In this document: positions 25,975 to 34,067 of the stretch, piece by piece
How the letters are laid out: each line of letters starts with the position of its first letter
Position numbering within the stretch: position 1 is the first letter of the stretch
Assembly (NCBI RefSeq): GCF_000576305.1
Contig: NZ_BAVZ01000012.1
Location: 1-64,000 of the forward strand
DNA: 64,000 bases
Direction of reading: 5' to 3'
From: Paenibacillus pini JCM 16418
GTDB lineage: Bacteria; Bacillota; Bacilli; Paenibacillales; Paenibacillaceae
Notes under the pieces: generated by a model
Told to the model about the DNA's origin: nothing
Databases searched by the model: none
The model's input: only the letters and a program-made list of their open reading frames with translations
Position numbers and translations under genes: made by a program

Positions 25975-27006
25975 TTACAAATCGTCAAATCCGTTGTCAT
26001 CGCCGACTTTACCATAGTTACGGGACTTGGCTTCAAAGAAGTCTGTCTTCGTAGCATTCAGTGCATCATCGGAGAAAGGTCTGATCCAAGGCATACAGTT
26101 GGAATCTACACCTTGGTAAGCTTTTTCCATGCCCATTAGTTTAAGACGTTTGTTCGCGATATATTTAATATAATCGGTTAATTCGTTTAGATCGATGCTT
26201 GGTGTTTCGCTAAGTGTATAGTGAGCCCAGTTTGTTTCTAATTGAACTGCGCGATCGATCGTTGTGTAGACATAATCCATGTTCTCTTTCGTATTCAGTT
26301 CAGGGAAGTCAACTAAAAGCTGCTTGAACACTTCAGCGAAGAAGTAGCAGTGTTGGTTCTCATCACGCTGAATATAAGAAATCATTTGGCTAGTTCCCAT
26401 CATTTTTTGGTCACGGGCTAGGTTATAGAAGAACGCAAAGGTGCTGTAGAAGAAAATACCTTCTAGTATCAAATCGGCTACCAGTGCACGGAAGAATGTG
26501 GATGGGTTCTGCTCATCGCGGAACTCCTGATAAATCTCAGAGATAAACCGGTTACGATCCAGTAGAACCGGATCATTTTTCCAATATTCAAAAATTTCTT
26601 TCTGCTCTTGATCTGAAACGATCGAAGATAGGACATATGAATAAGACTGATTATGCACAACCTCTTGTTGTCCGATAATGGCGGAGATTGCCTCTAACGA
26701 AGAATCGGTAAAGTAGCGTTTCACATCGCCTACAAACATCGTTTGCATCGAATCCAGAACAGCTAGCAAAGAGATGTTAATTTTGAATGTACGCTGCTCT
26801 TCTGGTTCAAGCTGAGCGAACTGCTGCGCATCCTTCGACATTGGGATTTCGTCTGCGATCCAGTGGTTTAGCAGCAAAACCTTATACAATTTGTACATAT
26901 GGGGCATACGAATATCGTTCCAGTTCAGAATACCTGAACATTCACCTTCAATAATCCGCGTCGATTGGTTAGGCGCTTCTGTGTTAAATATTTTTTGCAG
27001 TTGCAC
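25975..27006 (-). CDS. nrdB: Ribonucleotide reductase, class Ia-type small subunit
   Basis: The 343-residue protein carries the di-metal and tyrosyl radical site. GQQEVVHNQSYSYVLSS places Glu115, His118 and the radical Tyr122 at the same numbers and spacing as E. coli NrdB; RDENQHCYFFAEV supplies the later ligands. It generates the radical that NrdA uses to reduce ribonucleotides. The start is GTG, with AAGGAG nine bases upstream. It lies 115 bases behind nrdA; a GC-rich hairpin (27054-27073) sits in the gap without a T-run and may process or stabilise the message. Confidence 0.92.
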   Translation of the reverse strand: MQLQKIFNTEAPNQSTRIIEGECSGILNWNDIRMPHMYKLYKVLLLNHWIADEIPMSKDAQQFAQLEPEEQRTFKINISLLAVLDSMQTMFVGDVKRYFTDSSLEAISAIIGQQEVVHNQSYSYVLSSIVSDQEQKEIFEYWKNDPVLLDRNRFISEIYQEFRDEQNPSTFFRALVADLILEGIFFYSTFAFFYNLARDQKMMGTSQMISYIQRDENQHCYFFAEVFKQLLVDFPELNTKENMDYVYTTIDRAVQLETNWAHYTLSETPSIDLNELTDYIKYIANKRLKLMGMEKAYQGVDSNCMPWIRPFSDDALNATKTDFFEAKSRNYGKVGDDNGFDDL

Positions 27007-27053
27007 AGACTTTCACTCCTTTTAATTTCTTACCAAAAACGTGTTTGCATTTG

Positions 27054-27073
27054 CCCCTCCTAGAAAGGAGGGG
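27054..27073 (-). other. Intercistronic hairpin between nrdA and nrdB
   Basis: CCCCTCC and GGAGGGG form a 7-bp GC stem with a six-base loop. No T tract follows on the coding strand, so it is unlikely to be a strong terminator. Confidence 0.6.
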
Positions 27074-27121
27074 TTATTATTCCAGTTAATCTATTGTATG
27101 ATCCATTTTCTAATGGGTCGC

Positions 27122-29455
27122 TTAGCTTGCGCAAGATTCACATTCTTCAATCGTAAGAGCACGGCTGCGCACATAATATGTCGATTTAAGTCCAGCTTTC
27201 CAAGCATGTAGGTGAAGCTCCAGGAATTCCGTTGCTTTGATATCTGGGCGTACATACAGGTTAAAGCTTTGGGCTTGGTCAACGTGACGCTGACGCGCAG
27301 ATGCCATATCAATGGACCAGTGTTGATCAATCGTAAAGGCAGTTTTATAGTACCAAATCGTCTTCTCCGACAAGTCTGGTGCTGGATTAGCGATCTTATA
27401 TGTTGTTTTTTCTTCATAAGAAAGAAGTTCGTACAATGGATCAATACTTGCCGTAGAACCGGCAATAATAGAAGTTGAACCGTTTGGCGCAATAGCAAAT
27501 AACCATGCGTTACGTACTCCATTACTTTGTACTTGTTGTTGAAGTGCTTTCCACTGCTCAGTGGTTACATATTTACCTTCATGTTCACCGTCAACATAAC
27601 CACGGCTCTCGAAGTAAGCCCCACTTTCCCAGTCAGATCCTTGGAACTTGGCATAATGCCCTTTTTCCTTCGCCAGCTCCATGCTAGCTTGAACGAGCAG
27701 GTAGTTGATTTTTTCATACAGGTTATCGTTATAGGTAACGGCTTCTTCGGATTCCCAGCGAATGCCTTCGAGTGCGAGCAAATGATGAAGCCCGAAGGTG
27801 CCAAGGCCGACAGCGCGATATTGGCTATTGGTATATTGTGCTTGTAACACTTCAATGTTGTTAATATCAATAACATTATCCAGCATACGTACCTGAATCG
27901 GTATAAGGCGTTCAAGGACATCCGCTGGTACAGCACGAGCCAAATGTATGGAATTTAGGTTACAGACAACGAAATCACCTGGAACTTTAGAAATCACAAT
28001 ACGGGTTTGACCATCTTTGGTAACCAATTCTTCGGACTCAATAACGGTTGCCGATTGGTTCTGCATAATTTCAGTACAAAGGTTAGAAGAATAGACCATA
28101 CCATGTGCGCTGTTTGGATTGGCGCGGTTCACCGTATCACGGTAGAACATGTAAGGCGTACCTGTCTCAAGCTGTGATTTCATCACACGTTTCATAATAT
28201 CAATCGCTTGAACCGTAATACGGGACAAGATTGGGTGAGCTACTGCTTCAGCATATTTATCACGGAATGTTCCTTGTCCATTAGCTTCATCGTAGAAATC
28301 CTCGAGACCCAATGGACGACCGTTAGCATCTTTCCAGTTCATGAGTTTCTTCACTTCATGCGGACAGAAGAGACTCCATTCCCCGCGTGATTCCACTGCT
28401 TCCATGAACAAGTCAGGGATACAAATACCGTGGAATACGTCATGCGCTCTCATACGCTCGTCGCCGTTGTTCAGCTTCAGATCGAGGAATGCAAGAATGT
28501 CTTTGTGGAATACATCAAGGTATACCGCAACTGCACCCTTACGTGTACCTAATTGGTCAACGCTAACTGCTGTGTTGTTCAACTGACGGATCCAAGGGAT
28601 AACGCCTGAGCTGGTATTTTTGTGACCGCGGATGTCTGATCCACGTGCACGAACTTTACCGAGGTATACGCCGATACCGCCGCCCATTTTACTGAGGCGA
28701 GCAACGTCTGTGTTGGAATCAAAGATTCCTTCAAGTGAATCGTCGACCGTATCAATAAAACAGCTAGAGAGCTGTCCAGCAACTTTTTTCCCCGCATTAG
28801 ACATGGTGGGAGTAGCTGCTGTCATATAGATATTACTCATAGCCCAGTATGCTTCTTTTACGAGATCGAGACGCTTCTCGGCAGGCTCGCGGTGCATCAG
28901 GAACATCGCAATGATCATGTAACGTTCCTGAGGAAGTTCCATCACACGACCTTCGAAATCGTTAGCAAGGTAGCGGTCTGACAAGGTCAGAAGGCCGATA
29001 TAATCAAAAAGTAGATCATGGCGGTAGTCGATACATTTGCCAAGCTCTTCAACTTGTTCTTTGGTGTAGAAATCGAGTAGTTCTTGACGGTATATCCCTT
29101 TTTGTACGAGTTCGGTAATGAGGGGATAGAGTGCACCGTAAGGCTCGTCTGAATATGCTTTGTAGCGGCGATTATGGGCAGCTTTCTTATATAAGGTTGT
29201 GAGCAGGGAACGTGCAGCTGCAAATTTCCAATTGGGCTCCTCTTTAGTTACAAGCTCAAGTGATGACATGGTGAATGCGCTGCTGATGTCTTCTCCTGTC
29301 ACTTCCTCACGGCGAAGTTTACTTAGGACTCCACGAAGAAGGCGTTCTTTATCTAGCATATCCAATCCTTCTAAAATACGATCCGCATATACGGATAGGC
29401 GGACTTCATCGAATTCCAGCTGGCGGTTATTCGGTTTGGTTACGAGCTGTGGCAT
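27122..29455 (-). CDS. nrdA: Ribonucleotide reductase, class Ia-type large subunit
   Basis: The 777-residue catalytic subunit has an N-terminal ATP-cone (about residues 3-90, allosteric activity control). It also has QLSSCFI (redox Cys), the active-site strand NLCTEIM (Asn, Cys, Glu), and a C-terminal CESC pair that passes electrons from thioredoxin. The ATP-cone and the NrdB numbering support class Ia rather than Ib, and no nrdI or nrdH is adjacent. Start ATG 29455 has GGGAG upstream; an in-frame upstream start at 29563 would run through the attenuator hairpin and is rejected. Expression appears controlled by NrdR boxes and a B12 riboswitch. Confidence 0.95.
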   Translation of the reverse strand: MPQLVTKPNNRQLEFDEVRLSVYADRILEGLDMLDKERLLRGVLSKLRREEVTGEDISSAFTMSSLELVTKEEPNWKFAAARSLLTTLYKKAAHNRRYKAYSDEPYGALYPLITELVQKGIYRQELLDFYTKEQVEELGKCIDYRHDLLFDYIGLLTLSDRYLANDFEGRVMELPQERYMIIAMFLMHREPAEKRLDLVKEAYWAMSNIYMTAATPTMSNAGKKVAGQLSSCFIDTVDDSLEGIFDSNTDVARLSKMGGGIGVYLGKVRARGSDIRGHKNTSSGVIPWIRQLNNTAVSVDQLGTRKGAVAVYLDVFHKDILAFLDLKLNNGDERMRAHDVFHGICIPDLFMEAVESRGEWSLFCPHEVKKLMNWKDANGRPLGLEDFYDEANGQGTFRDKYAEAVAHPILSRITVQAIDIMKRVMKSQLETGTPYMFYRDTVNRANPNSAHGMVYSSNLCTEIMQNQSATVIESEELVTKDGQTRIVISKVPGDFVVCNLNSIHLARAVPADVLERLIPIQVRMLDNVIDINNIEVLQAQYTNSQYRAVGLGTFGLHHLLALEGIRWESEEAVTYNDNLYEKINYLLVQASMELAKEKGHYAKFQGSDWESGAYFESRGYVDGEHEGKYVTTEQWKALQQQVQSNGVRNAWLFAIAPNGSTSIIAGSTASIDPLYELLSYEEKTTYKIANPAPDLSEKTIWYYKTAFTIDQHWSIDMASARQRHVDQAQSFNLYVRPDIKATEFLELHLHAWKAGLKSTYYVRSRALTIEECESCAS

Positions 29456-29509
29456 GGTGCAGTCTCCCTTCAAAATCTCAATATGGTAAAAATAAATCAT
29501 AAAAAAAGC

Positions 29510-29557
29510 ATATAAAAGGCATTTTCGAAAACCTCTTGGGGTGAGGATCGAAAATGC
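29510..29557 (-). terminator. Expression-platform terminator upstream of nrdA
   Basis: GCATTTTCGA-CCTC pairs with GAGG-TTCGAAAATGC, followed by CCTTTTATA and later T-runs on the minus strand. It lies between the cobalamin aptamer and the nrdA start, the right place for an attenuator switched by the aptamer. Confidence 0.75.
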
Positions 29558-29639
29558 TATCATGTCGTTCTTTTATAGGTGTAGAGACACCAAGAACTAT
29601 ATCTATCACAAATATGTAGATATATCATGATCCATTTCC

Positions 29640-29820
29640 TATCCTCGTAGGTGGATTGCGCGTGAAACAGGCGAGTGTTCTGACTCCCGAAAAAAGGTTT
29701 GGTTTCTTCCCATTACGGTGGCTTACACCAAGCATTCCGGCTCTCTGATGTGATGACCGGATATCCGGTTACAGTGGCGGGACCGTGACGGATTTACACC
29801 GTTCTTCCCTCTCATAATAT
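29640..29820 (-). promoter_or_regulatory. Cobalamin (B12) riboswitch upstream of nrdAB
   Basis: On the minus strand the conserved pieces occur in order: GGTGTAAATCCGTCACGG, CCCGCCACTGTAACCGG, GAGCCGGAATGCTTGG, and the B12 box AGTCAGAACACTCGCCTG. This is the standard cobalamin aptamer. Through the downstream terminator, B12 would shut off the B12-independent reductase. Such control is known where a B12-dependent class II enzyme (NrdJ) is also present, as in Streptomyces coelicolor. Confidence 0.88.
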
Positions 29821-29851
29821 CGTATCTATCAGAACACGACATTATCTGTTC

Positions 29852-29867
29852 ACACTATATTTTGATG
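29852..29867 (-). promoter_or_regulatory. NrdR-box-like site 1
   Basis: ACACTATATTTTGATG agrees with the NrdR consensus ACACWATATATWGTGT at 12 of 16 positions by my count. It is 32 bases from site 2, centre to centre, which fits the usual paired arrangement on one DNA face. Confidence 0.5.
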
Positions 29868-29883
29868 TGGTTATACTAATGTA

Positions 29884-29899
29884 CCCCAATATGTTGTGT
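29884..29899 (-). promoter_or_regulatory. NrdR-box-like site 2
   Basis: CCCCAATATGTTGTGT agrees with the NrdR consensus at 13 of 16 positions by my count. NrdR represses reductase genes when dATP is high. Together with site 1 it lies upstream of the riboswitch. Confidence 0.55.
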
Positions 29900-30129
29900 T
29901 TGTAAATGATCTGAACGAAAATGCAAGCAAGATGAATTATATCAGAATAGCTACACGAAAACCACTGCGAAGCTAAGTTAATACGAGTACATCATGTCTC
30001 AAAAAGGAGGTAAAAGGGAGAAAATGCGGACGTAGCAAGAGGTTTGCCGAGATAAAAATATTTTAAGTTTTTTTGTGGAGGGATTGTGAGTTGGGTACAA
30101 TATAATATAAAGAATATGGAGGGGATTTC

Positions 30130-30432
30130 ATGGCTATTGCAGAAGTTACCATTATTCCAATAGGAACAGCCACAACGAGCCTTAGTGGGTATGTTGCCCA
30201 GATGCAGCAGGTGCTGGCAAAACATACAGAAGTAAGCTATCAATTGACGTCGATGAGTACCATTATTGAGGGGCCGCTCGATCAAGTGTGGAAGGCGATT
30301 GCCGCACTGCATGAAGCTCCATTTTTATCCGGAGCTCAGCGCGTATCGACATCTGTCAAAATTGACGATCGACGCGATAAGGCATCCTCTAGTGCGCAGA
30401 AACTTCAATCGGTGAAAGACAAGTTGAAATAA
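30130..30432 (+). CDS. Thiamine-binding protein (MTH1187/YqgV family)
   Basis: The 100-residue protein is a single ferredoxin-like MTH1187 domain: AIAEVTIIPIGTATTSLSGY, VSYQLTSMSTIIEGPLDQVW and GAQRVSTSVKIDDRRD. Relatives such as YkoF bind thiamine or its precursor in the cytoplasm. GGAGGGG lies six bases before the ATG. No thiamine transporter gene follows in recognisable form, although a short open frame lies directly downstream. Confidence 0.85.
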   Translation: MAIAEVTIIPIGTATTSLSGYVAQMQQVLAKHTEVSYQLTSMSTIIEGPLDQVWKAIAALHEAPFLSGAQRVSTSVKIDDRRDKASSSAQKLQSVKDKLK

Positions 30433-30733
30433 GAGATGCTTATATTCAAAAGGTAGAGTCTGCCTGAGAAAACATCTTTGGCAAGCCGAGTGAAATTGAC
30501 GGCTGGATTTGCGGCGCAGGATTTGCTGATCTGGACGGTCAGCGCTGTAACCTGCTGTAGTGGAAGAAAGCAAGATGCCAAAAATGCTAATATGCAAACG
30601 CCGGTCACCTGCTTAAGGTCACCGGCATGTTTTACACCGCTTATAATCTCGTGCTAGCAATAGGATACATAGCATTAAAAACAGTAAGATCTCAGGTAAA
30701 TATATCTAAAAGTCGTCGTATGGAGGTGTGCAA
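30433..30733. other. Gap with an open but unsupported frame
   Basis: From about 30460 to the TAG at 30655-30657 one plus-strand frame is open (LPEKTSLASRVKLTAGFAAQ, then DLLIWTVSAV), but it has no clear ribosome site and runs through the terminator hairpin at 30600-30633. It could be the relic of a gene once co-transcribed with the thiamine-binding protein. A minus-strand frame is equally weak. Confidence 0.3.
30600..30633 (+). terminator. Intrinsic terminator
   Basis: GCCGGTCACCT pairs perfectly with AGGTCACCGGC around GCTTA and is followed by a short T stretch. Confidence 0.75.
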
Positions 30734-30943
30734 ATGTATGCAGTTGTAAATAAGCTCTTGTATTTTTTGAAATCTATTAATTACATTTTAATTGCAGGGT
30801 ATACTTTCTTTCAAGTCGTATTAAAGCAACACAATACTTTTAGTCAGGTAATAGATGTATATCTTCTTTGGTTTGTAATTACCGCCGCTACGCTTGAGGC
30901 AATGCATAACTTTATAACAGCAGTTTGGGAACCTATGAATTGA
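30734..30943 (+). CDS. Small membrane protein, 69 residues
   Basis: Unrecognised protein with two hydrophobic helices (about residues 6-28 and 43-62), including YFLKSINYILIAGYTFF. GGAGG lies seven bases before the ATG at 30734, which is preferred over an overlapping GTG at 30728. The base composition is A/T-rich, like the next remnant, suggesting an accessory segment. Confidence 0.5.
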   Translation: MYAVVNKLLYFLKSINYILIAGYTFFQVVLKQHNTFSQVIDVYLLWFVITAATLEAMHNFITAVWEPMN

Positions 30944-31030
30944 TAAATACTTCTGAATATATAAACTTAAATGCAATAGGATAGTGTTCATGTTACTCAT
31001 CTATTCCATTTTAATATGGAGGATACTGAA

Positions 31031-31310
31031 ATGTACTTTTTGTTTCTAATCTTATGTTTAATGTTCTCTATTATTTTTATCTAAAGAAAAATATCTCACT
31101 AATATTTCCTTACTCCTCATTATTATCACCATAAGTTTAAGTATTTTGTTAGTGAATTTAGCCTTATTTGCCGGATTATCTAATGGAACTGAATTTTTAA
31201 CCATTTTTAAATTTAGTAGGGTATCCTCTATATTTACCGTAGTTAAAGTGTTAGTTACAATTACGCTAGTCTCAATGGTTACATATTTTTACTCTAAACA
31301 ACGAGATTAA
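31031..31310 (+). pseudogene. Small hydrophobic protein gene, frameshifted
   Basis: GGAGG lies eight bases before an ATG that opens MYFLFLILCLMFSIIFI and then stops. Another frame continues directly as KEKYLTNISLLLIIITISLS, later VVKVLVTITLVSMVTYFYSK, ending at TAA 31308-31310. Joined near the T5 tract of ATTTTTATC it would give a membrane protein of about 93 residues with three helices. Unlike the other frameshifts here it needs removal of one base or addition of two. Family unknown; very A/T-rich. Confidence 0.5.
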
Positions 31311-31392
31311 TTGAATATCTATGGTGGTAATCGTATCTTTGTTTCTTTTCAGTTTATCTAAAAATGAATGAAACCCTTAAGTGAACGATTAA

Positions 31393-31416
31393 ATAAAAAC
31401 ACGCCCTTTCAGGCGT
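31393..31416 (-). terminator. Terminator of the lipoprotein gene
   Basis: On the minus strand GACGCC-TGAAAG-GGCGT is followed by GTTTTTATTT, nine bases past the stop codon. Confidence 0.7.
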
Positions 31417-31424
31417 CTGATACA

Positions 31425-32573
31425 TTATTGCTTTTGTATTGTAGAAACAGTTAGAAGAAGGGCGTTTGTTATTCCCCCTCCAACATTTTCAAAAGAATAT
31501 AGTAAGGTCGGTACTCCACGCATTGTAACAAAATCCCCGTCTAAAATATCTCCAGTTGAATTCATGTAGGCTCCCATAATGGAATTATCATTCTCGTCAG
31601 TAATGTGTATGGTGGCCATCGTCCCATAGTCTGTCTCTTCTTCTTGAATTTCTAAGACATAACCGCTAAACTCTACCATTTTATCTAAATAGGGTGTTAT
31701 ATTTTTGAAAATATGCCGACTTGTGATGTTCTGATCAAAAAGAGCTTTCGCAGATTTTTTGCTTGTAGCATCAATAGCTGGAAAGAGTTTGTGATGATCG
31801 TTGATATATTGATATGTTTTAGCATCGATCTGGGCGTTTTCTAGTAAGTTGGGGACAATCATAGACATTACATCCGCAGTGTTTGTTTCCTTTGTGTTTT
31901 TTGTATTTGCATTTGTAGTTACAGAATTATCCACGGAAGAGGTTTGGACTGGATTATGTACTTTCAGAGACTCAATAATCTGTTGAACAACAGCTTCTCC
32001 ACCATTGTTGTAGGATTCCTTAGAAGCGCATACTGTAACTGTATATACTTGATTATTTAATGGAACAAAATACTGTGTTAGAACGATTTTGAGGTTTGAT
32101 TTTTCATTCGTATATTCTGCTGTTAAAACATCGGAGTCTTTCAGATATTTAGAGCTTTTAGTAAAACTAATTTTTTTGTAGTTAAGCATACCACTAGTGG
32201 CGCTCCTAGCAACATACTCATCATTAGTCGCATTAGCCAGTGCTTCCATGTTATATCCTGAATCATTATTTATACCAACAGATACATTATCTGCAAAAGC
32301 AACCTTAGGGGAAGGATCTGCGTAGGCTACTCGTATAGATTTATTGCTTTCTTCAAGATCAATTTTTTTCCAGTTTGATGGATATGAGATAGAGAATTCT
32401 GGACTGTCATATGTACTGAATGCTGGTTTAAATTTGGCATCTTCCACCTTAGTTGTTACTATAGTTGTTTCTTTTTCTGTATTGCTAGTTACTGTGGTCT
32501 CTTTAGTTTGTTGCACATTGCCACAGGCAGTTAATGTACAAGCTAAAATCAATAGTACGATACATTTCTTCAA
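31425..32573 (-). CDS. Lipoprotein with PsbP-like domain and C-terminal OB-like region
   Basis: The 382-residue protein starts MKKCIVLLILACTLTACG, a lipoprotein signal with lipobox LTAC. Residues about 50-205 (FSISYPSNWKKIDL ... QQIIESLKV) look like the PsbP/DcrB-like fold seen in many Firmicute lipoproteins. A Thr/Asn-rich linker and a domain with YLDKMVEFSGYVLEIQEEET, TIHITDENDNS and DGDFVTMRGVP follow, which suggests an OB-type barrel. It should sit on the outer face of the membrane; ligand unknown. TTG 32573 is preferred because AAGGA lies nine bases upstream. Confidence 0.65.
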   Translation of the reverse strand: MKKCIVLLILACTLTACGNVQQTKETTVTSNTEKETTIVTTKVEDAKFKPAFSTYDSPEFSISYPSNWKKIDLEESNKSIRVAYADPSPKVAFADNVSVGINNDSGYNMEALANATNDEYVARSATSGMLNYKKISFTKSSKYLKDSDVLTAEYTNEKSNLKIVLTQYFVPLNNQVYTVTVCASKESYNNGGEAVVQQIIESLKVHNPVQTSSVDNSVTTNANTKNTKETNTADVMSMIVPNLLENAQIDAKTYQYINDHHKLFPAIDATSKKSAKALFDQNITSRHIFKNITPYLDKMVEFSGYVLEIQEEETDYGTMATIHITDENDNSIMGAYMNSTGDILDGDFVTMRGVPTLLYSFENVGGGITNALLLTVSTIQKQ

Positions 32574-32792
32574 TCTTCTCAATCCTTTAAGTGTTCTCCA
32601 TCGGTTGGAGTATTGGCTGTATTCTTAGGTCTTGTTACAATGTATATCAATATAGACTAGTCTATCAGGACTAGGTGGATATATCTATTTTATTTGTTTC
32701 TTTTTTATTGAGTCCATTTATAGTATCTGTCCAAACCTCGCTCCCCCTATCGACATAGAATAGCATTATATAGAGGAGAGGGGGAAAAAGCC

Positions 32793-32894
32793 ATGAGTGA
32801 ATATGGAGGCGTTGGAAATGCTTTTACGTCCACAGGTGCCATACTGGTTCTTTTTATTCTTCTTGTAATTATCTCTAAAACGATTCTTCTTTAA
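32793..32894 (+). CDS. YjcZ family sporulation peptide
   Basis: The 33-residue peptide MSEYGGVGNAFTSTGAILVL, then FILLVIISKTILL, has the Gly/Tyr-rich head and single C-terminal membrane helix of the YjcZ-type small sporulation proteins of Bacillus and Paenibacillus. GAGGAGAGGGGG precedes the ATG. It stands alone, with a hairpin downstream. Membrane-bound during sporulation is the family expectation; the molecular role is unknown. Confidence 0.8.
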   Translation: MSEYGGVGNAFTSTGAILVLFILLVIISKTILL

Positions 32895-32920
32895 TTGAAG
32901 TAGTAATCCATGATCATGCA

Positions 32921-32961
32921 TATATAAGCCCTGTCAGCGGAACAGCTGGAGGGGCTTATAT
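32921..32961. terminator. Hairpin between the YjcZ-type and glycosyltransferase genes
   Basis: ATATAAGCCC and GGGCTTATAT are complementary, with an inner AGC/GCT pairing; T-rich on the plus side. It can end both convergent units. Confidence 0.7.
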
Positions 32962-32971
32962 CGTTTCCAAT

Positions 32972-34060
32972 TCATAGTTTTTTTGGACTTTTATAATCTA
33001 AATGCTGCTTCATGTTCATAAATCTCTCAACGTAGAGATCTGTTGAAAATTCTCGTTTGATATGCGCCTGTGCATTGTCAATGATTTGTGTACGTAAATT
33101 TTGATCTTGCATAAGGGAAAGTGCCTCGGCCACAGCTTCATCTATATTTCCTCGTTCATAAAATTTGCCGGTTTGGTTGTGGGCGACGAACCTTCGTACT
33201 CCATCGGAGTCGGTAGACAGCACAGGACACCTGCATAGCATCGCCTCAGCCACAGCGTATCCAAAGCCTTCTAAGATGGATGTTGAGGCTAGAAATCCAC
33301 CAGAGTCTCCAATGATACTTAGGTAGTCAGCCATGGTATCATGCGGGATGTTGGAATAGAGAAACAATCGAGTAGAGAGCTGGGGGCTATTTGTGACCAT
33401 AAGATCATACGCTGCTTTTTCGATTGGGTCATGTAATGTTTTATCTACAAACATCCACAAGAACAAATCTGGACAGTATTGCATCAGACGCTCACCAAGA
33501 GTGAGAAATTCGCGCCAGTTTTTGTTCGCTTGAATTCGTCCGATCCAGCCAAGGATAGGGAAGCTTTTGCGAGGATACGAATGATAGCCGAAATGCTCTG
33601 TATCAAGAGGATCATCGAAACTAAACTGAGGAATATTCGGAAAATAAGAAAGCATGAGCTGATTTAGATGTAGTGTCTGAGGATAGAGAATCGCATCCGC
33701 ATGCTCAAGAATACGTTCGGAGTAATTGTCTACGATGAGTTTGGCCTCTTCTATCGGACCCAGCCCCTGTAGTTCATAAATAAGATGACCCGTATAACTC
33801 GAATTGCTGATGTTCTCCAGCATGTTGATGTCGCTACAGACTACAATGACATCGTAATTTTCTTGCTGTATTAGGGTTCGTACGGACTCATCATCACTAG
33901 TTACAATCGTCCGTATATCTTTAATATTTCGAAGCCCTTCTCCAGTGAAGTTGTAGAGGAGGTGAGCTTCGATTCCCTTATCGATTAAAGCTTTGCTCCG
34001 TATTCGGTTTAATGTCTCCATCCCTCCGCTCGGATTGTAAAACGTAAACAATACTTTCAT
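32972..34060 (-). CDS. Glycosyltransferase, GT4-like (GT-B fold)
   Basis: The product of about 362 residues starts MKVLFTFYNPSGGMETLNRI, an acceptor-side motif of GT-B enzymes. In the C-terminal half it has GRIQANKNWREF, GFLASTSILEGFGYAVAEAM (the E-x7-E nucleotide-sugar region) and VLSTDSDGVRRFV. It probably transfers a sugar from a nucleotide donor in the cytoplasm. Other in-frame starts (34075, 34081) overlap the upstream GT2 gene; either way the two are translationally close and form an operon. Sugar and acceptor are unknown; surface or spore glycoproteins are reasonable guesses. Confidence 0.85.
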   Translation of the reverse strand: MKVLFTFYNPSGGMETLNRIRSKALIDKGIEAHLLYNFTGEGLRNIKDIRTIVTSDDESVRTLIQQENYDVIVVCSDINMLENISNSSYTGHLIYELQGLGPIEEAKLIVDNYSERILEHADAILYPQTLHLNQLMLSYFPNIPQFSFDDPLDTEHFGYHSYPRKSFPILGWIGRIQANKNWREFLTLGERLMQYCPDLFLWMFVDKTLHDPIEKAAYDLMVTNSPQLSTRLFLYSNIPHDTMADYLSIIGDSGGFLASTSILEGFGYAVAEAMLCRCPVLSTDSDGVRRFVAHNQTGKFYERGNIDEAVAEALSLMQDQNLRTQIIDNAQAHIKREFSTDLYVERFMNMKQHLDYKSPKKL

Positions 34061-34067
34061 AGCGTGA

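Noticed and set aside
29456..29563. Upstream extension of nrdA by 36 codons
   Set aside because: It would translate through the riboswitch attenuator hairpin; ATG 29455 has its own ribosome site and fits family length.
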